Positions 24,402-34,394 of a stretch of 64,000 bases of DNA are shown here, one piece after another; position 1 is the first letter of the stretch, and each line of letters begins with the position of its first letter. A model generated the notes under the pieces. That model did not search any database. It worked only from the letters and a program-made list of their open reading frames with translations, and was not told the DNA's origin. Origin of the DNA: Lolium rigidum (Eukaryota > Streptophyta > Magnoliopsida > Poales > Poaceae); NCBI RefSeq assembly GCF_022539505.1, contig NC_061510.1, positions 100,828,292 through 100,892,291 of the forward strand, read 5' to 3'. The translations under genes were made by a program, and so were the position numbers.

Positions 24402-25388
24402 CAAAAGTGGGATTGAATCTTCTTGGCTAAAGTGGGTCAAACGCCTGACTTCATCCAGTAACTCTTTTTCGGACAGTTCAGCGACGTTTACTCTGGTTAC
24501 ATCCATGGAACCTGAATACAACCACATCGGGTAAGCCCTAGAAATGACTGGTTGAATTCGACGTTTCAAGAAAACAATTGCTATCTCAGTGCCCATCATA
24601 GTTTGGCCCTCGGATTCCTTGATTTGAAGAACTTTATCGAATAATCTATCGACTGCCGGTTTTTCTTTGGGTGACAGAATATTCTTCCAAGATCTTTTAG
24701 GCACGGCTTCGAGGACGTCGACAAATTTCGGCAACTGCATATTAGCCACTGTTGAATCTTCGATATAGAACCACTTCAATCTCCATCCTTGAACCGATTC
24801 TCTCATCGGAAAGTTGAAGTAGTTCACCTCTTTGCAGACAACAAAACCAACTCCACCAATGACAAAGGATCCGTTACTGCTGTTATAGTGCTTCACAAAG
24901 AAGATCTTATTAAATAAACCGAAGTGAGGCTCAATGCCCAGGAAGGCCTCACATAGGGTGATAAAAATGGAAAGGTGAAGGATTGAGTTTGGAGTCAGTT
25001 GCCAAAGTTGGATATCATATACACGAAGGAGACGCCGGAGAAACTCGTGAGCAGGGAGAGAAAGCTCACGATACAAGAAGGACATGAACATCACAGTAAA
25101 ACCGGCAGGGGGATTAGGGCGTGAAGCCGAACCTGGAAGGACGACGTTCTCCTCATCGGTTGAGATCAGACCAAGGCTGCGAGCTTTCTTCTCGTCGCGC
25201 CTTGTTGTTGTAGAAGCAGGCCAATCACCGGGCACGGGTCCCGCGGTGGAAGCCGCCGGAGCAGGCGGCGCAGGAGCTGAAGCGGAGACCTCAGATGCGC
25301 CCTTTTTTGACGCGCCCGATGCGGCCTTGGCAACAACACCGCTGGTCGCGGCATCGGCGGCAGGCGCAGGATTCTTCTTCTTCACCAT
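24402..25388 (-). pseudogene. N-terminal exon of the gypsy antisense ORF (Transposase_28-like)
   Basis: Starts at ATG 25388 with an Ala/Lys/Ser-rich leader of about 90 residues. The conserved part follows: GFTVMFMSFLYRELSLPAH, then FLRRLLRVYDIQLWQLTPNS and WRLKWFYIED. I recognise this pattern as the plant 'putative gypsy type transposon' domain. The frame is open to the edge of the LTR array. If the array and one CAAAA copy are removed, it continues in frame into 5412-5371. The ORF is antisense to the 3' LTR at 26327, which is the known arrangement of extra ORFs in Tat-type gypsy elements. The role of this protein is not known. Confidence 0.7.
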
Positions 25389-26326
25389 CGCCGGAGAAGA
25401 TTAGCCGGGCGAAAATCTAAGAGTAGCGGTGGCGGAGTGGCGGCTTTCAGGAAGAGAACGAACGAGGAAGAAAGGCTACGAGAAAGAGAAGATGGAAAGA
25501 ATGGATCTCGTCCCCCGCAGTTATAAAGTAAAAATTAAAACAAATGGGATCTACATTTAGGTTACCACGTGTCATTATATTTATTTTACCAAGGAACATC
25601 TCCTCCACAACACGCGGGAATCAAGGAGGCGTCTCGGTCAAATCGCAAGGACTAGTCATTTCCCAACTGACTGCGCAGAAGTAGGGTGGGCCTGTCAGGG
25701 TCACACCTTATCAGTCAAAACTGCCCTAACAGTGACGTCATTGGTGATGTCATCAAAGGTATCAACTCTTCAAGAAGCATCCGAAGAAATCTACAACATT
25801 TGAGTGTGATAACTTGAGTCTACGCGCAGTTGCAAGCACCCGTGCCTAGACTCGGGGGCTGCTCCCATCGGGAGTGCTCGTTGCGCACCCAATAGAAATG
25901 ATGAACCCGAAGGAACTACGAGAACCAGGATCATGCCCGGGGACTTGATCCTGAGTAGAGTAACGTTGTTTTTCCTATTCGGTAGTTAACCAACATCGAT
26001 TGAAGCTGGGCACGTTGCTTCACATCCCTTGCACTCTATCAACGAGCATGGTCTGACTCAAGGATATCGAAGACCCGATATACAAAAGTTATCGGATCAC
26101 CATGACAGTTCGAAGAAAATATCGGCAGACGCAAAATAATCGAGTAGTACAACTTGAGTCTACACACGGTTGCAAGCACCCGTGCCTAGACTCGGGGGCT
26201 ACTCCCATCGGGAGCACTTGTCGCGCACCCGATAGAAATGAAGATTTCAAGATCAACGGACATTCGACATAAGACAACTTTAGTCCCCGCCCGAAGCTAT
26301 GCTTTGGCCAGTCACTCGGGGGCTAC
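25389..26326. repeat. noncoding region before the gypsy 3' LTR, with a ~90-bp direct repeat
   Basis: Two copies of a segment (about 25812-25900 and 26152-26239) share CAAGCACCCGTGCCTAGACT and CGGGGGCT. A third CTCGGGGGCTAC tract at 26315 directly precedes the LTR and is the likely priming tract. The antisense ORF must be transcribed from a promoter in this stretch. I see no convincing TATA box that fixes it. Confidence 0.55.
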
Positions 26327-26869
26327 TGATGTGGGCATTACCCTTCAGGTAACTAATATTGTACTACCTCATACGGCCTAACCAGGGGCCCATGAAGATC
26401 ATCTGCTAAACAAGGTGGGCCGCCATGTTGGTTCACCGTGAAGGATTCTTGAAGAGCAAGACAAGGAGTCGAAGGAATAAGGAAAGTTTAGTTATAACAC
26501 TCTTTGTAACATAGTCGTACTCGAGCAGACCTCTTGAGACCTGACTCACAATATAAGGGCCAGGAGAGAGGCTGCCGAGGTAATAATCAATCTAGCCATA
26601 GACATCGTAAGTTGAGAGTTAGGTCATACATAAATCTAGCTTCTCGGCGAGTTCTTACTCATAGCCTTCGGCTACCCTATTGTAACCCGATATTCACAAT
26701 AATCAAGATCAGACAAGCATGAAGTAAGGGTTTTACCTCATCGAGGGCCCGAACCCGGGTAAATATCTCTCTCCCCGTTTGTTTGGTATCTGATGTCTCG
26801 TGTTAGCCTGCAGGATTCCGTCAACCCTAAGCCCCTCAATGTGGGCATTGCCGAGGAGCACCCTCGACA
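26327..26869 (+). repeat. gypsy 3' LTR (543 bp)
   Basis: Begins TGATGTGGGCATTACCC right after the purine-rich tract CTCGGGGGCTAC and ends at ...CTCGACA, repeating GTGGGCATTGCC close to its end. This start and end match grass gypsy LTRs as I know them. The other LTR would lie left of the window, so its target duplication cannot be confirmed (candidate GCGGT at 26870). Confidence 0.6.
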
Positions 26870-27195
26870 GCGGTAGCAGCAAAGGCAATGTTATAAAAGC
26901 GACAAGCAAATAACGAAGAACGAAACAAGAACACACGCAGGGGACACAAGATTTAACGTGGAAAACCCCTTCCAACACAGAAGGGGAAAAAACCACGGGC
27001 GCCAGCCAGCAAAACTTCACTATATCGGGAGGTGTTTACAAACGCCGTGGGTTATCTTATAATCTGATAAACCCTAGCCGGCGGCTTACAAGATGTATAT
27101 ATAGGCGGTGCCAACGCTTCGGCCCAAGCCTCCGGCGACGGGCCTCGCTCCGCTCGTCAGAAGTTAGCCTCCCTTTAGTATATGAATTTTGGATC
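26870..27195. repeat. unclassified repeat fragment
   Basis: Contains AACGTGGAAAACCCCTTCC and a TATATATAGG stretch, and looks like part of an LTR or other retroelement. No open reading frame or clean terminal structure could be assigned. Confidence 0.3.
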
Positions 27196-27616
27196 ACAAT
27201 ACAACAGGCAAGCCGGTGGCGCCCTCCTCGTCCCGAAGCAGGAGGTGAAGGAGGAGCAGGACGACGAGGAAGCCGCGAAGGCTGCGTAGTTGGCGGAGTA
27301 CGAGCGGCAGCAACACCTCATCTCCAGCAGCGACGACCCCGAGGACTGCCCTGGCTTGCACGAGGCGTGCATGGTGTCGCTGAACGATAAGGACGCCTGG
27401 AGGGGCGACCTCGACGCGGCGATCGCCATGTCCATCCACGACGCTAGGATGCCGCTCGTCGACCTCACCGATGACGGCGAAGCTGGGCCAAGCGGCGTGG
27501 TGAAGGGCGAGCCCATCGACGAACCCGACGAGGGGAGCAAGCAGGGTGTCATCCTCGACGACATGTACAACTTCCACCAGTATTATGACCTCTCTGGCCG
27601 CCGCAAATACTACTAG
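27196..27616 (+). pseudogene. acidic protein fragment with a ubiquitin-interacting-motif-like helix
   Basis: The frame reads from about 27206 through one in-frame TAG (27287) to the stop at 27616. It encodes an acidic Lys/Glu-rich start (PKQEVKEEQDDEEAAKAA) and then GDLDAAIAMSIHDAR. The latter fits the UIM core (hydrophobic-x-x-Ala-x-x-x-Ser-x-x-acidic). The C-terminus is DLSGRRKYY. I recall similar proteins as repetitive in grasses, probably carried by DNA transposons, but no family was identified. The in-frame stop and missing N-terminus point to a remnant. Confidence 0.45.
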
Positions 27617-27900
27617 ATTAGGGTTTAGGTTAAAATTTTATCAAAATTGGGTCGAATCTATGTAATTTATAGGAAGTTTAAATGAATTCAACTGTTTTTC
27701 TTAAATTTTAAAAATCTCAAATTCTATTTAGGGATGCGACTGGGGAGCGACGTCCTCCAATACGATACGAAGAAAATGCATCTCTCCCAAACGCTAAATT
27801 GATCACCGTTTAGAAAACATTTTTTGGGACGCCGGCTGGAGATGCTTTAATTTCACCGCACCCAGAGAGATCCAGATGACCTCCATACCACACTTTGACC
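27617..27900. other. AT-rich stretch with transposon-like end next to the small heat shock promoter
   Basis: The segment ends with GCCGGCTGGAGATGCTTTA at about 27832, resembling terminal repeats of grass DNA transposons (compare GGGCATCTCCAAC at 52458). No matching left end was found. It abuts the promoter of the heat shock gene at 28188. Confidence 0.3.
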
Positions 27901-27935
27901 CGACCCAGCAGGTCCAGAAAGGGCAAGAAAGCGCG

Positions 27936-28052
27936 AGAAGATTCTGGTTTGCACCAGGGCCGATTCCATCCCAGCCATCGGCCAAACGTCGCAAAATTAA
28001 CTGCTTCCAGATTCCATTGCATTCGAGAACGGCCCAGGGTCGCCGTATAAAT
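27936..28052 (+). promoter_or_regulatory. heat shock elements and TATA box of the first small heat shock gene
   Basis: AGAAGATTCT at 27936-27945 is a perfect nGAAnnTTCn pair. A second block has CTTCC AGATT at 28004-28013 and the perfect ATTCGAGAAC at 28021-28030. TATAAAT lies at 28046-28052, 136 bp before the ATG. The spacing fits a heat-shock-factor-driven plant promoter. Confidence 0.75.
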
Positions 28053-28187
28053 TGTCGCCTCCCAGCGTCGCCACGGCGCAGAACAAAATCAATCGCAACC
28101 CTTGTTGAGCTGGTACACAAATCGCTTCCGAAGCATCCCTGAGCTTTCCCAATCTTCGCTCTGTCCTTGCCCCCGAATCGAGAAACC

Positions 28188-28673
28188 ATGTCGATGATCC
28201 GCCGCAGCAACGTGTTCGACCCCTTCTCTCTCGACCTCTTCGACCCCTTCGACGGCTTCCCCTTCGGCTCCGGCAGCAGCAGCGGCGGGGGCAGCCTCTT
28301 CCCTTCATTCCCGCGCACCTCCTCTGAGACCGCGGCCTTCGCCGGCGCGCGCATCGACTGGAAGGAGACGCCGGAGGCGCACGTGTTCAAGGCGGACGTG
28401 CCCGGGCTGAAGAAGGAGGAGGTCAAGGTGGAGGTGGAGGACGGGAACGTGCTCCAGATCAGCGGCGAGCGGAAAAAGGAGCAGGAGGAGAAGTCCGACA
28501 CCTGGCACCGCGTCGAGCGCAGCAGCGGCAGGTTCCTGCGCCGGTTCCGGCTCCCAGACAACGCCAATGCGGAGCAAATCAAGGCGTCCATGGAAAACGG
28601 CGTGCTCACCGTCACCGTGCCCAAGGAGGAGGCCAAGAAGCCCGAGGTCAAGGCCGTCCAGATCTCTGGCTAG
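28188..28673 (+). CDS. class I cytosolic small heat shock protein (about 17-18 kDa, 161 aa)
   Basis: An intronless gene encoding an ATP-independent chaperone that binds unfolding proteins in the cytosol during heat stress. The N-terminus [21 protein letters not shown] is the class I signature. The alpha-crystallin domain runs from about residue 52 ([19 protein letters not shown]) to 147, with both consensus regions, including GVLTVTVPK. The C-terminal V-Q-I is the I/V-x-I motif that docks on neighbouring subunits in the dodecamer. The ATG at 28188 is chosen because it gives the family's N-terminus and follows a heat-shock promoter. Length is normal, slightly enlarged by a Gly/Ser insert (SGSSSGGGS). 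High GC at third positions is typical of grass genes. It is a close paralogue of the gene at 43831. No canonical AATAAA was noted downstream. Confidence 0.95.
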   Translation: MSMIRRSNVFDPFSLDLFDPFDGFPFGSGSSSGGGSLFPSFPRTSSETAAFAGARIDWKETPEAHVFKADVPGLKKEEVKVEVEDGNVLQISGERKKEQEEKSDTWHRVERSSGRFLRRFRLPDNANAEQIKASMENGVLTVTVPKEEAKKPEVKAVQISG

Positions 28674-29353
28674 GCTGATCTGAAGCTAGATGTTCAGTTA
28701 TCCGCTTGGATGGATGCGTTTGAGTCGTTCCTGGTCCTGTAATGAGTGGATTTGGGTGTGTGTTGACTGTCGAATGTGTTGAGTCGTTCCTGTTCGAGTC
28801 TGAACTCTGAAGTGAAGTGTTGTAATCATCTTCTGTGCTGGTTAAGCTTGATCTAACGAGTGAGTCGTCGTCCCTCTTTTAGCTTAAGAGTTTTCAACTT
28901 GGTTTCTGACTCTCGGTTGAACTTCTATAGATTTCCAGTCTCCATGATGCCATTCTAGCTGTTCACAGCACAGGAATTCTGATACTCTGTTCTAGCGTGG
29001 CAGCTAACGTTTAGAACTCTGCCTTCAAATTGTCGCTACACTGGGCGAATCCGTTCTATGGGCTTTTCCAGAATTCTAGTAGAAAATAAATGTGATATAT
29101 GGCAGCAAGTTCAGAGTTTCTTTCGCTATAAATATGTAATGCAATCTCGCGGGATGTTTATGCTAGTAATGAATATACATGAATTCTGTTTTCTGAACCA
29201 AAGATCAGTATTCGAGCCAAAACTTTTTTAAAAATTGAAATATTTGTGTTGTACACTAACGCGCTGCTACCAAGTGCCAACCACTCGAACCCTGCTGCGC
29301 ACTATCCGTTCTATCTTCCCTTGTCGACCGAAACCAGCAGCAGATCTTTCTCC
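28674..29353. other. intergenic region between the heat shock gene and the LCAT-like gene
   Basis: Contains the heat shock gene's 3' end. A possible TATA box (TATAAATAT, about 29127-29135) lies 220 bp upstream of the LCAT-like ATG. No other gene or repeat was recognised. Confidence 0.4.
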
Positions 29354-30812
29354 ATGGCCACAAAGCTCCGATGGTGGCCACGGTTCCTGCTCACCCTTTC
29401 CATATTCTTCCGAGTCGGCCACACCGCCACCTTGCGATCCACTGAACGTCGTCGACCACGCCTTGGACGTCCACCCTGTCGTGCTGCTGCCGGGTAACAC
29501 CTGCAGCCAGATCGAGGTCCGCCTCACCGACGCCTACGAGCCGCCGTCGGCGTTCTGCGCGGCGCGGAAGGGCGATGGCCGGTGGTCACTGCTATGGAAG
29601 AACATCACCGCTCCTGATGCTGAAGTTCCCTGCTTCGCCGACCAGCTCCGCATGGTCTATGACCACGCCGCCGGTGACTACGGCAACGCGCCGGGCGTTG
29701 AGACCCGCGCCTTCTCCTTCGGCTCCACCCGCGGCTTCCTCGCCGACGACCGTGCCGACAAGTAATTATCACAAGCTAATTAACCTCTCATGTTGTCAGT
29801 TCATCACAACAACTAATGCAAAGCAGGGCACTCCAATTCAGTTCATCACACCGGTCGATTTTGTTAAAGGTTTCGTTGGCCAGGTTGCTCTGCATGGGGA
29901 AGCTGGTGGAGGCGTTGGAGCGAGAGGGATACCGCGACGGCGAGACCCTCTTCGGCGCTCCGTACGACTTCCGGCATGCGCCGGCCGCAGCTGGGAAGAC
30001 GAACAGGGAGCTCTCTCTATTCCGGCGGCGCCTCAGGGCGCTCGTGGAGCGCGCGAGCAGGGCGAACGGGGGCAAGCCTGTCATCCTCGTCTCGCACAGC
30101 CAGGGCGGCTACTTCGCCCTGGACTTCCTCAGATGGAGCCCGCTACCCTGGCGCAGGAGGTTCGTCAAGCACTTCGTCATGGCCTCCACGGGCGCCGGCG
30201 GGTTCGTCTTGTCAATGCAGGGCCTCGCTGCCAGCATTACCTCCTCCAGCTCATCCGTGTCCTCGCCGTCGCCGGCCGACGTCCTGTCGCTGCCGAGCGT
30301 GGGCAGGACCTTCGCCAGAACGTTCACGGCGCTGCCGTCTCCCATAGCATTCCGCGACGACACGCCGCTGGTAGTCACGCGAAACAGGAGCTACGCCGCG
30401 GGCGACATGCCGGCGTTTCTGGCGGCGGCCGGGCTGCCGCCGTACTCGGTGCAGCTCTACGAGACGCGGGCGCTTCCCGTGGCACTGAACCTCGGAGCGC
30501 CGGTGGTGCCCGTCACGTGCGTCAATGGCGGCGGCGTGCCGACGCCAGAGATGAGAGAGGCTGGTGTTCCGGGACGGCCGCGGGAACGCCCCCGAGGTGG
30601 TGTACGGAGACGGCGACGGGGTGGTGAACTTGGCGAGCATACTGGCGCTTGACGAGGTGATCGGTGGAGATCCGATGCAGGAGTACTACAAGTCCGTCAG
30701 GATCGCTAATATGTCTCACCTCGGTGTTGTCTCGGATAGTACTGCGTTGCAGCGTTTGATCGGTGAGATTCTTGCTGCCGCTCGAGCCGTGGATACACGG
30801 GTGATGTACTGA
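29354..30812 (+). pseudogene. lecithin-cholesterol acyltransferase-like 1 (LCAT/PSAT-type lipase fold), two frameshifts
   Basis: The family comprises extracellular or endomembrane acyltransferases/lipases with a Ser-Asp-His triad. ATG 29354 opens a signal peptide (MATKLRWWPRFLLTLSIFF). The mature protein (PLNVVDHALDVHPVVLLPG...) is in another frame, joined near 29420. Exon 1 ends at 29761. A 122-bp intron (GTAATT...GGCCAG, 29762-29883) restores Lys across the junction. Exon 2 holds the nucleophile motif SHSQGGY (Ser codon 30098-30100). A second frame change at about 30550 coincides with 7 extra bases in CAGAGATGAGAGAGGCTGG. The last part has the acid motif GDGDGVVNLAS and the His motif MSHLGVV (codon 30717-30719) and ends at TGA 30812. 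All catalytic residues survive, so the damage is recent or reflects sequence error. Neither break matches the CAG/CTG pattern seen in the repeats. Confidence 0.8.
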
Positions 30813-31431
30813 TGTAGCTTGCCGAGCATAACATTGTGTGATCGGTGACTGTGAGCAAGCACCGTGAGTTTCTGCTCTGCTTCAAGGATATTTATTGTTC
30901 TGTTTCGGCTATATGCGGACCGGGAGGTTGAACTATTCTGCAGAAAGTGTATTTGCCTCTCGACATTCAGTGATCTTTTTGTTTTAAAAACATAACTAAA
31001 ATTATATTTATAAGTTTTAAAAAATTCTGAAAACGAATCTAGGCATAGTAAATATGAAAAGTCACAATACGAAATTCTTTTATTGTTCACTACACAAAAA
31101 TGACAAAATCTAATAAAACTTGAAGATTTGAAAGTCATACGTAGATCGACAAGCTATGTCATTTTTGTGTAGGTGGAATACAAAATTTTGAAATTAATAT
31201 TTTGCGGGTTCTTGGGATAAATCATTGGTTACATCTGGATTGTTTTCTATAAAATGCTACAACTGGTAAATGTGATTTGTATTTCTTTCAAAATTGATAG
31301 TTGCCTATGATAAGATGAACCGAAGAAAGGTGTTTATACTGTTGTAGGACAAGAAACCATCAATCAACCCACGTAGTGTTGATGAAAACATTAAAAAAAC
31401 ATAGTGCATATTTAGGACTATGATCATATAT
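30813..31431. other. intergenic region with a small inverted repeat
   Basis: AT-rich. CACTACACAAAAATGACA (about 31089) and TGTCATTTTTGTGTAGGTG (about 31157) form an inverted repeat about 85 bp across, possibly a small MITE remnant. No gene is seen. Confidence 0.35.
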
Positions 31432-31446
31432 AGAATGGAACTTTAA

Positions 31447-32235
31447 ATATATTTTTTACAATCGATACCACATATATTCATAGTAACAAATAGTACATGG
31501 TAGAGATACACGAGCTGACTCCAACAAGAGGTCTTCAAATTTTGCGTTCTTCCAGAACATAATCTTGTACTCTTCTGAATGCAGCCAAAGATAGATAATG
31601 AACCATAGACCTGTAAATACCGATGAAGGTTCTTCCATAATTTTAATTTGAGCCGCAATGCCAAGGCTGCGCGTGCACGCGCGCAACCATTAAAGCAGTC
31701 ATTCAACATCGGCAAGAGTACCAACACCAGTATGTCAGGGAATAACAACCGAATAGCCTTGTCGATGTCGATGGAGAGCCGAGAATACGAAGCACTATTG
31801 TCGAGGACGTAACAACTGGGACACAAACTGCAAGGATAATGCTCCTCGCGGCAAAACGACAGAAGATCCAAAATCAATCTGGCGAAGCAAGATCTGAAGT
31901 CTCATACCTAGAGGATTGTAATCTTTCAACACCACCATTGATGTCGGCAAGGAGATCTCGTCGTCGAACGAAAGCCCGAAGATCACTTATTGCAGATGAT
32001 GCCATCTCCATTGAGGGGACACCAACAAGAAGACGACTACCAAAATCCTAACATAATCAACTGAAAACATTACTTTTATTGGAAACTCCACGCATAGATC
32101 GGGTTCGCCACTCCTCCCGACACCGGCGAAGCCGACCGGAGGAGGGGGAACCGATCTATGGAGGAGAATGAAGTGGAGGCGGCTAGGGTTTTGGAGAGGC
32201 GGCGGCTGTCTTTTTTTGAGAACACAAAGGTTTGC
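31447..32235 (-). mobile_element. unclassified non-LTR-type retroposon with a 15-bp target duplication
   Basis: A perfect 15-bp direct repeat (AGAATGGAACTTTAA) lies at 31432-31446 and 32236-32250. The left end carries a T-rich tract, i.e. the A-tail of a minus-strand copy. On the minus strand the insert starts with a GC-rich, leader-like sequence (GCCGCCGCCTCTCC, AAACCCTAGCC) containing an imperfect palindrome around 32095-32158. The two possible readings of about 140 and 60 codons match nothing I know. It is either a non-autonomous retroposon or a processed copy of an unidentified transcript. Confidence 0.6.
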
Positions 32236-32250
32236 AGAATGGAACTTTAA

Positions 32251-32835
32251 TTAATCCACAAAGACACACACAAAAGTTGCCATGATACTCCATATATGAA
32301 AGAAAAGAAAACTATCGCATGACCACACATACAAATTTCTCTACATATAAAGAAGAGACATCTATACCCGCAAAAAAAGAGACATCTATGTATAACATAA
32401 CTAAATAAACTGTACCACCATAAAACAAACATTTGTAGTACCAAAATAATTGTGAGGATACACTTTCATATGGAGCTACAGGTGAATCTACGAAAAATGG
32501 GCTAGGCTAGTTTCTTCATTTATGCCATGTTGAATACTTTCAATGTACTCACAAATGCTCAATATCAATTTCTTGAATTTCTATTGTAACTTCCATGAAT
32601 AACTTCTATGAGATGGAAGACTATGCGTGAACAAGTTGCCCTTCGTGACTCCCGTCCACGACTAGGGCCGGACTAACAAGCAGCTCGTCTCATTAAGACT
32701 TGGCTCATTAATACTTGATCCATTAAGGCTTGTGATTGTTAAGGCTCGGATCATTAGGCTCGTTATACTTGATGGCTAAAAATAACGATTGGCCCGGTTC
32801 AATATATGCTCACGAGCTGCTCACTAAGCTCGTTA
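32251..32835. other. intergenic AT-rich region
   Basis: No coding sequence was recognised. From about 32690 short runs such as GGCTCATTAA and GGCTCGTTA recur loosely, suggesting a decayed repeat. Confidence 0.3.
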
Positions 32836-33408
32836 AGAGCAACTCCAATAGTATAGCCGGTTGTTGGCTATAAGCAAGATGTCATGTCATCTATAGCCAA
32901 CACATAGCCAACAAGTACAATAGTTGGCTATAAAGATGTACTACTTTTTCAATGGAGGACCCACCTTTTATTCACACAACTTGCCTAGGAGCACGTGCTA
33001 GAGCTAGCTCGAGCAAGTTTAATAGTATAGCCAGCTGCTGGCTATAAGTCATGTGCCATGTCATTTGTAGCTAACATAGAGCCAACATGTATAATAGTGA
33101 GCTATAATCATGTACTATTTTATCAATGAATGGCCCACATTTCACTCTCACAGAATGCCTAGGAGCACGTGCTAGAGCTGGCTCTTGCATGAGAGCCCAC
33201 TCCTCTTCTCTCTCCCCCTCTCTCTCCTCCAACTAAGTATGAATATATTATTTTAACCCTTATAGCCAGCTGACTAGGACTTATTATACTTGTTCTAAGA
33301 GCCCACTTACATTCTCTCTCCTCTTCTCTCTCCTCCAACTAGACACAAATATACTATTTTAATCCTTATAGCCAGCTGACTAGGATTTATTGTACTTGCT
33401 CTAAGAAG
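32836..33408. mobile_element. nested pair of Tourist/Harbinger-type MITEs of one family
   Basis: The outer ends are AGAGCAACTCCAATAGTATA (left) and ATTGTACTTGCTCT (right), imperfect inverted repeats beside TTA/TAA. The 5' half occurs twice (about 32836-33010 and 33012-33200; both include GGAGCACGTGCTAGAGCT). The 3' half also occurs twice (about 33196-33298 and 33299-33408; both include TCTCTCCTCCAACTA and TATAGCCAGCTGACTAGGA). The order 5'-5'-3'-3' fits one copy inserted into another of the same family. Confidence 0.6.
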
Positions 33409-34003
33409 TTCAACGCAGATCATATGCGTCGCCACCGCATGCATGACTTCGAGAAATCTACGACACGAAGATTTAGGGAAAGGTTACAGTAATTTCGCTT
33501 GTGCTTGGTCGCTCCTATACCCCATAAGGGCGGTTTAGGCTAGGCTTAGTACAGAGTGTTCTATTTTAACTGGCTCAGTAAGATGTGCTCCAAATTAACG
33601 AGCTTACCAAGTAGCTCGCTAGATTCACAAGTTTGCTTGTTTAGCTTGTTAGCGTTAAAGAGAAAAAAGTGATGTTTAGCTCGGTTTGTTAGTAAAACGA
33701 CCCTAGCTAAACGATTTAACCAAATGAGTGTTCATTAATCTCACCAAGCTTTGAGCTTTATGTCCAACCATACCCACAACTCACTCGTATGCCAATCTCT
33801 CCCACCACATCTTCTGTGTGCGGACATTTTAGTGCATCCCCACGAGCCCTGCGCTTACTAGTCCTCTCGCGCAGTGGCCCCCTGCACCTAGTTGTGCTTT
33901 TTTTTTTTTACTAGGGCCATGGACTAGTACGTGTATTGTAGTTCAATCTCCATTTTTTTTTTGGCCGTGAACTCGAACATCCATTTGAATACTACTACAC
34001 ATT
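33409..34003. other. intergenic region with homopolymer tracts
   Basis: Has T-runs at about 33898-33910 and 33953-33961 and loosely repeated AGCTCG words. No gene or bounded element was recognised. Confidence 0.3.
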
Positions 34004-34004
34004 A

Positions 34005-34047
<43 letters not shown>
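34004..34047. repeat. (ATT)n microsatellite
   Basis: An uninterrupted run of about 14 ATT units. Confidence 0.95.
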
Positions 34048-34048
<1 letters not shown>

Positions 34049-34394
34049 TACGCATGTGATCCATAAACATAAAAATAAGAAAAGGCCACGTCCAAATTGA
34101 CATCACCTTGCTAATCACTTTGTTCATGTTAAACAAAATATTATTTTTTACTATTTTCAGTTGCATAAGACTCAATGCCACGTAATTACTTCCTATTCTC
34201 GAGTCCTAGCTATGGCTTCTAGCATCTTGTTTCATTTGTTGCCTAATCTAAGTTTCTTGGTGTTTCATTTGTTTCCTTTTGGTTAGGTGATGATAAAAAA
34301 AGAATACTCAATCGTTTTTGTTTTCGAGGTTCATAAACAGGAAAATACATGTGACATGTCGACACACACGCGAACGCTCAACCAATTTATGCTT

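Noticed and set aside
27803..28651. 282-codon minus-strand frame over the first heat shock gene
   Set aside because: Antisense shadow of a clear class I small heat shock gene with a proper promoter on the plus strand.
34004..34047. Possible CRISPR-like or satellite repeat
   Set aside because: Simple (ATT)n microsatellite with no spacers, and the genome is a plant's.
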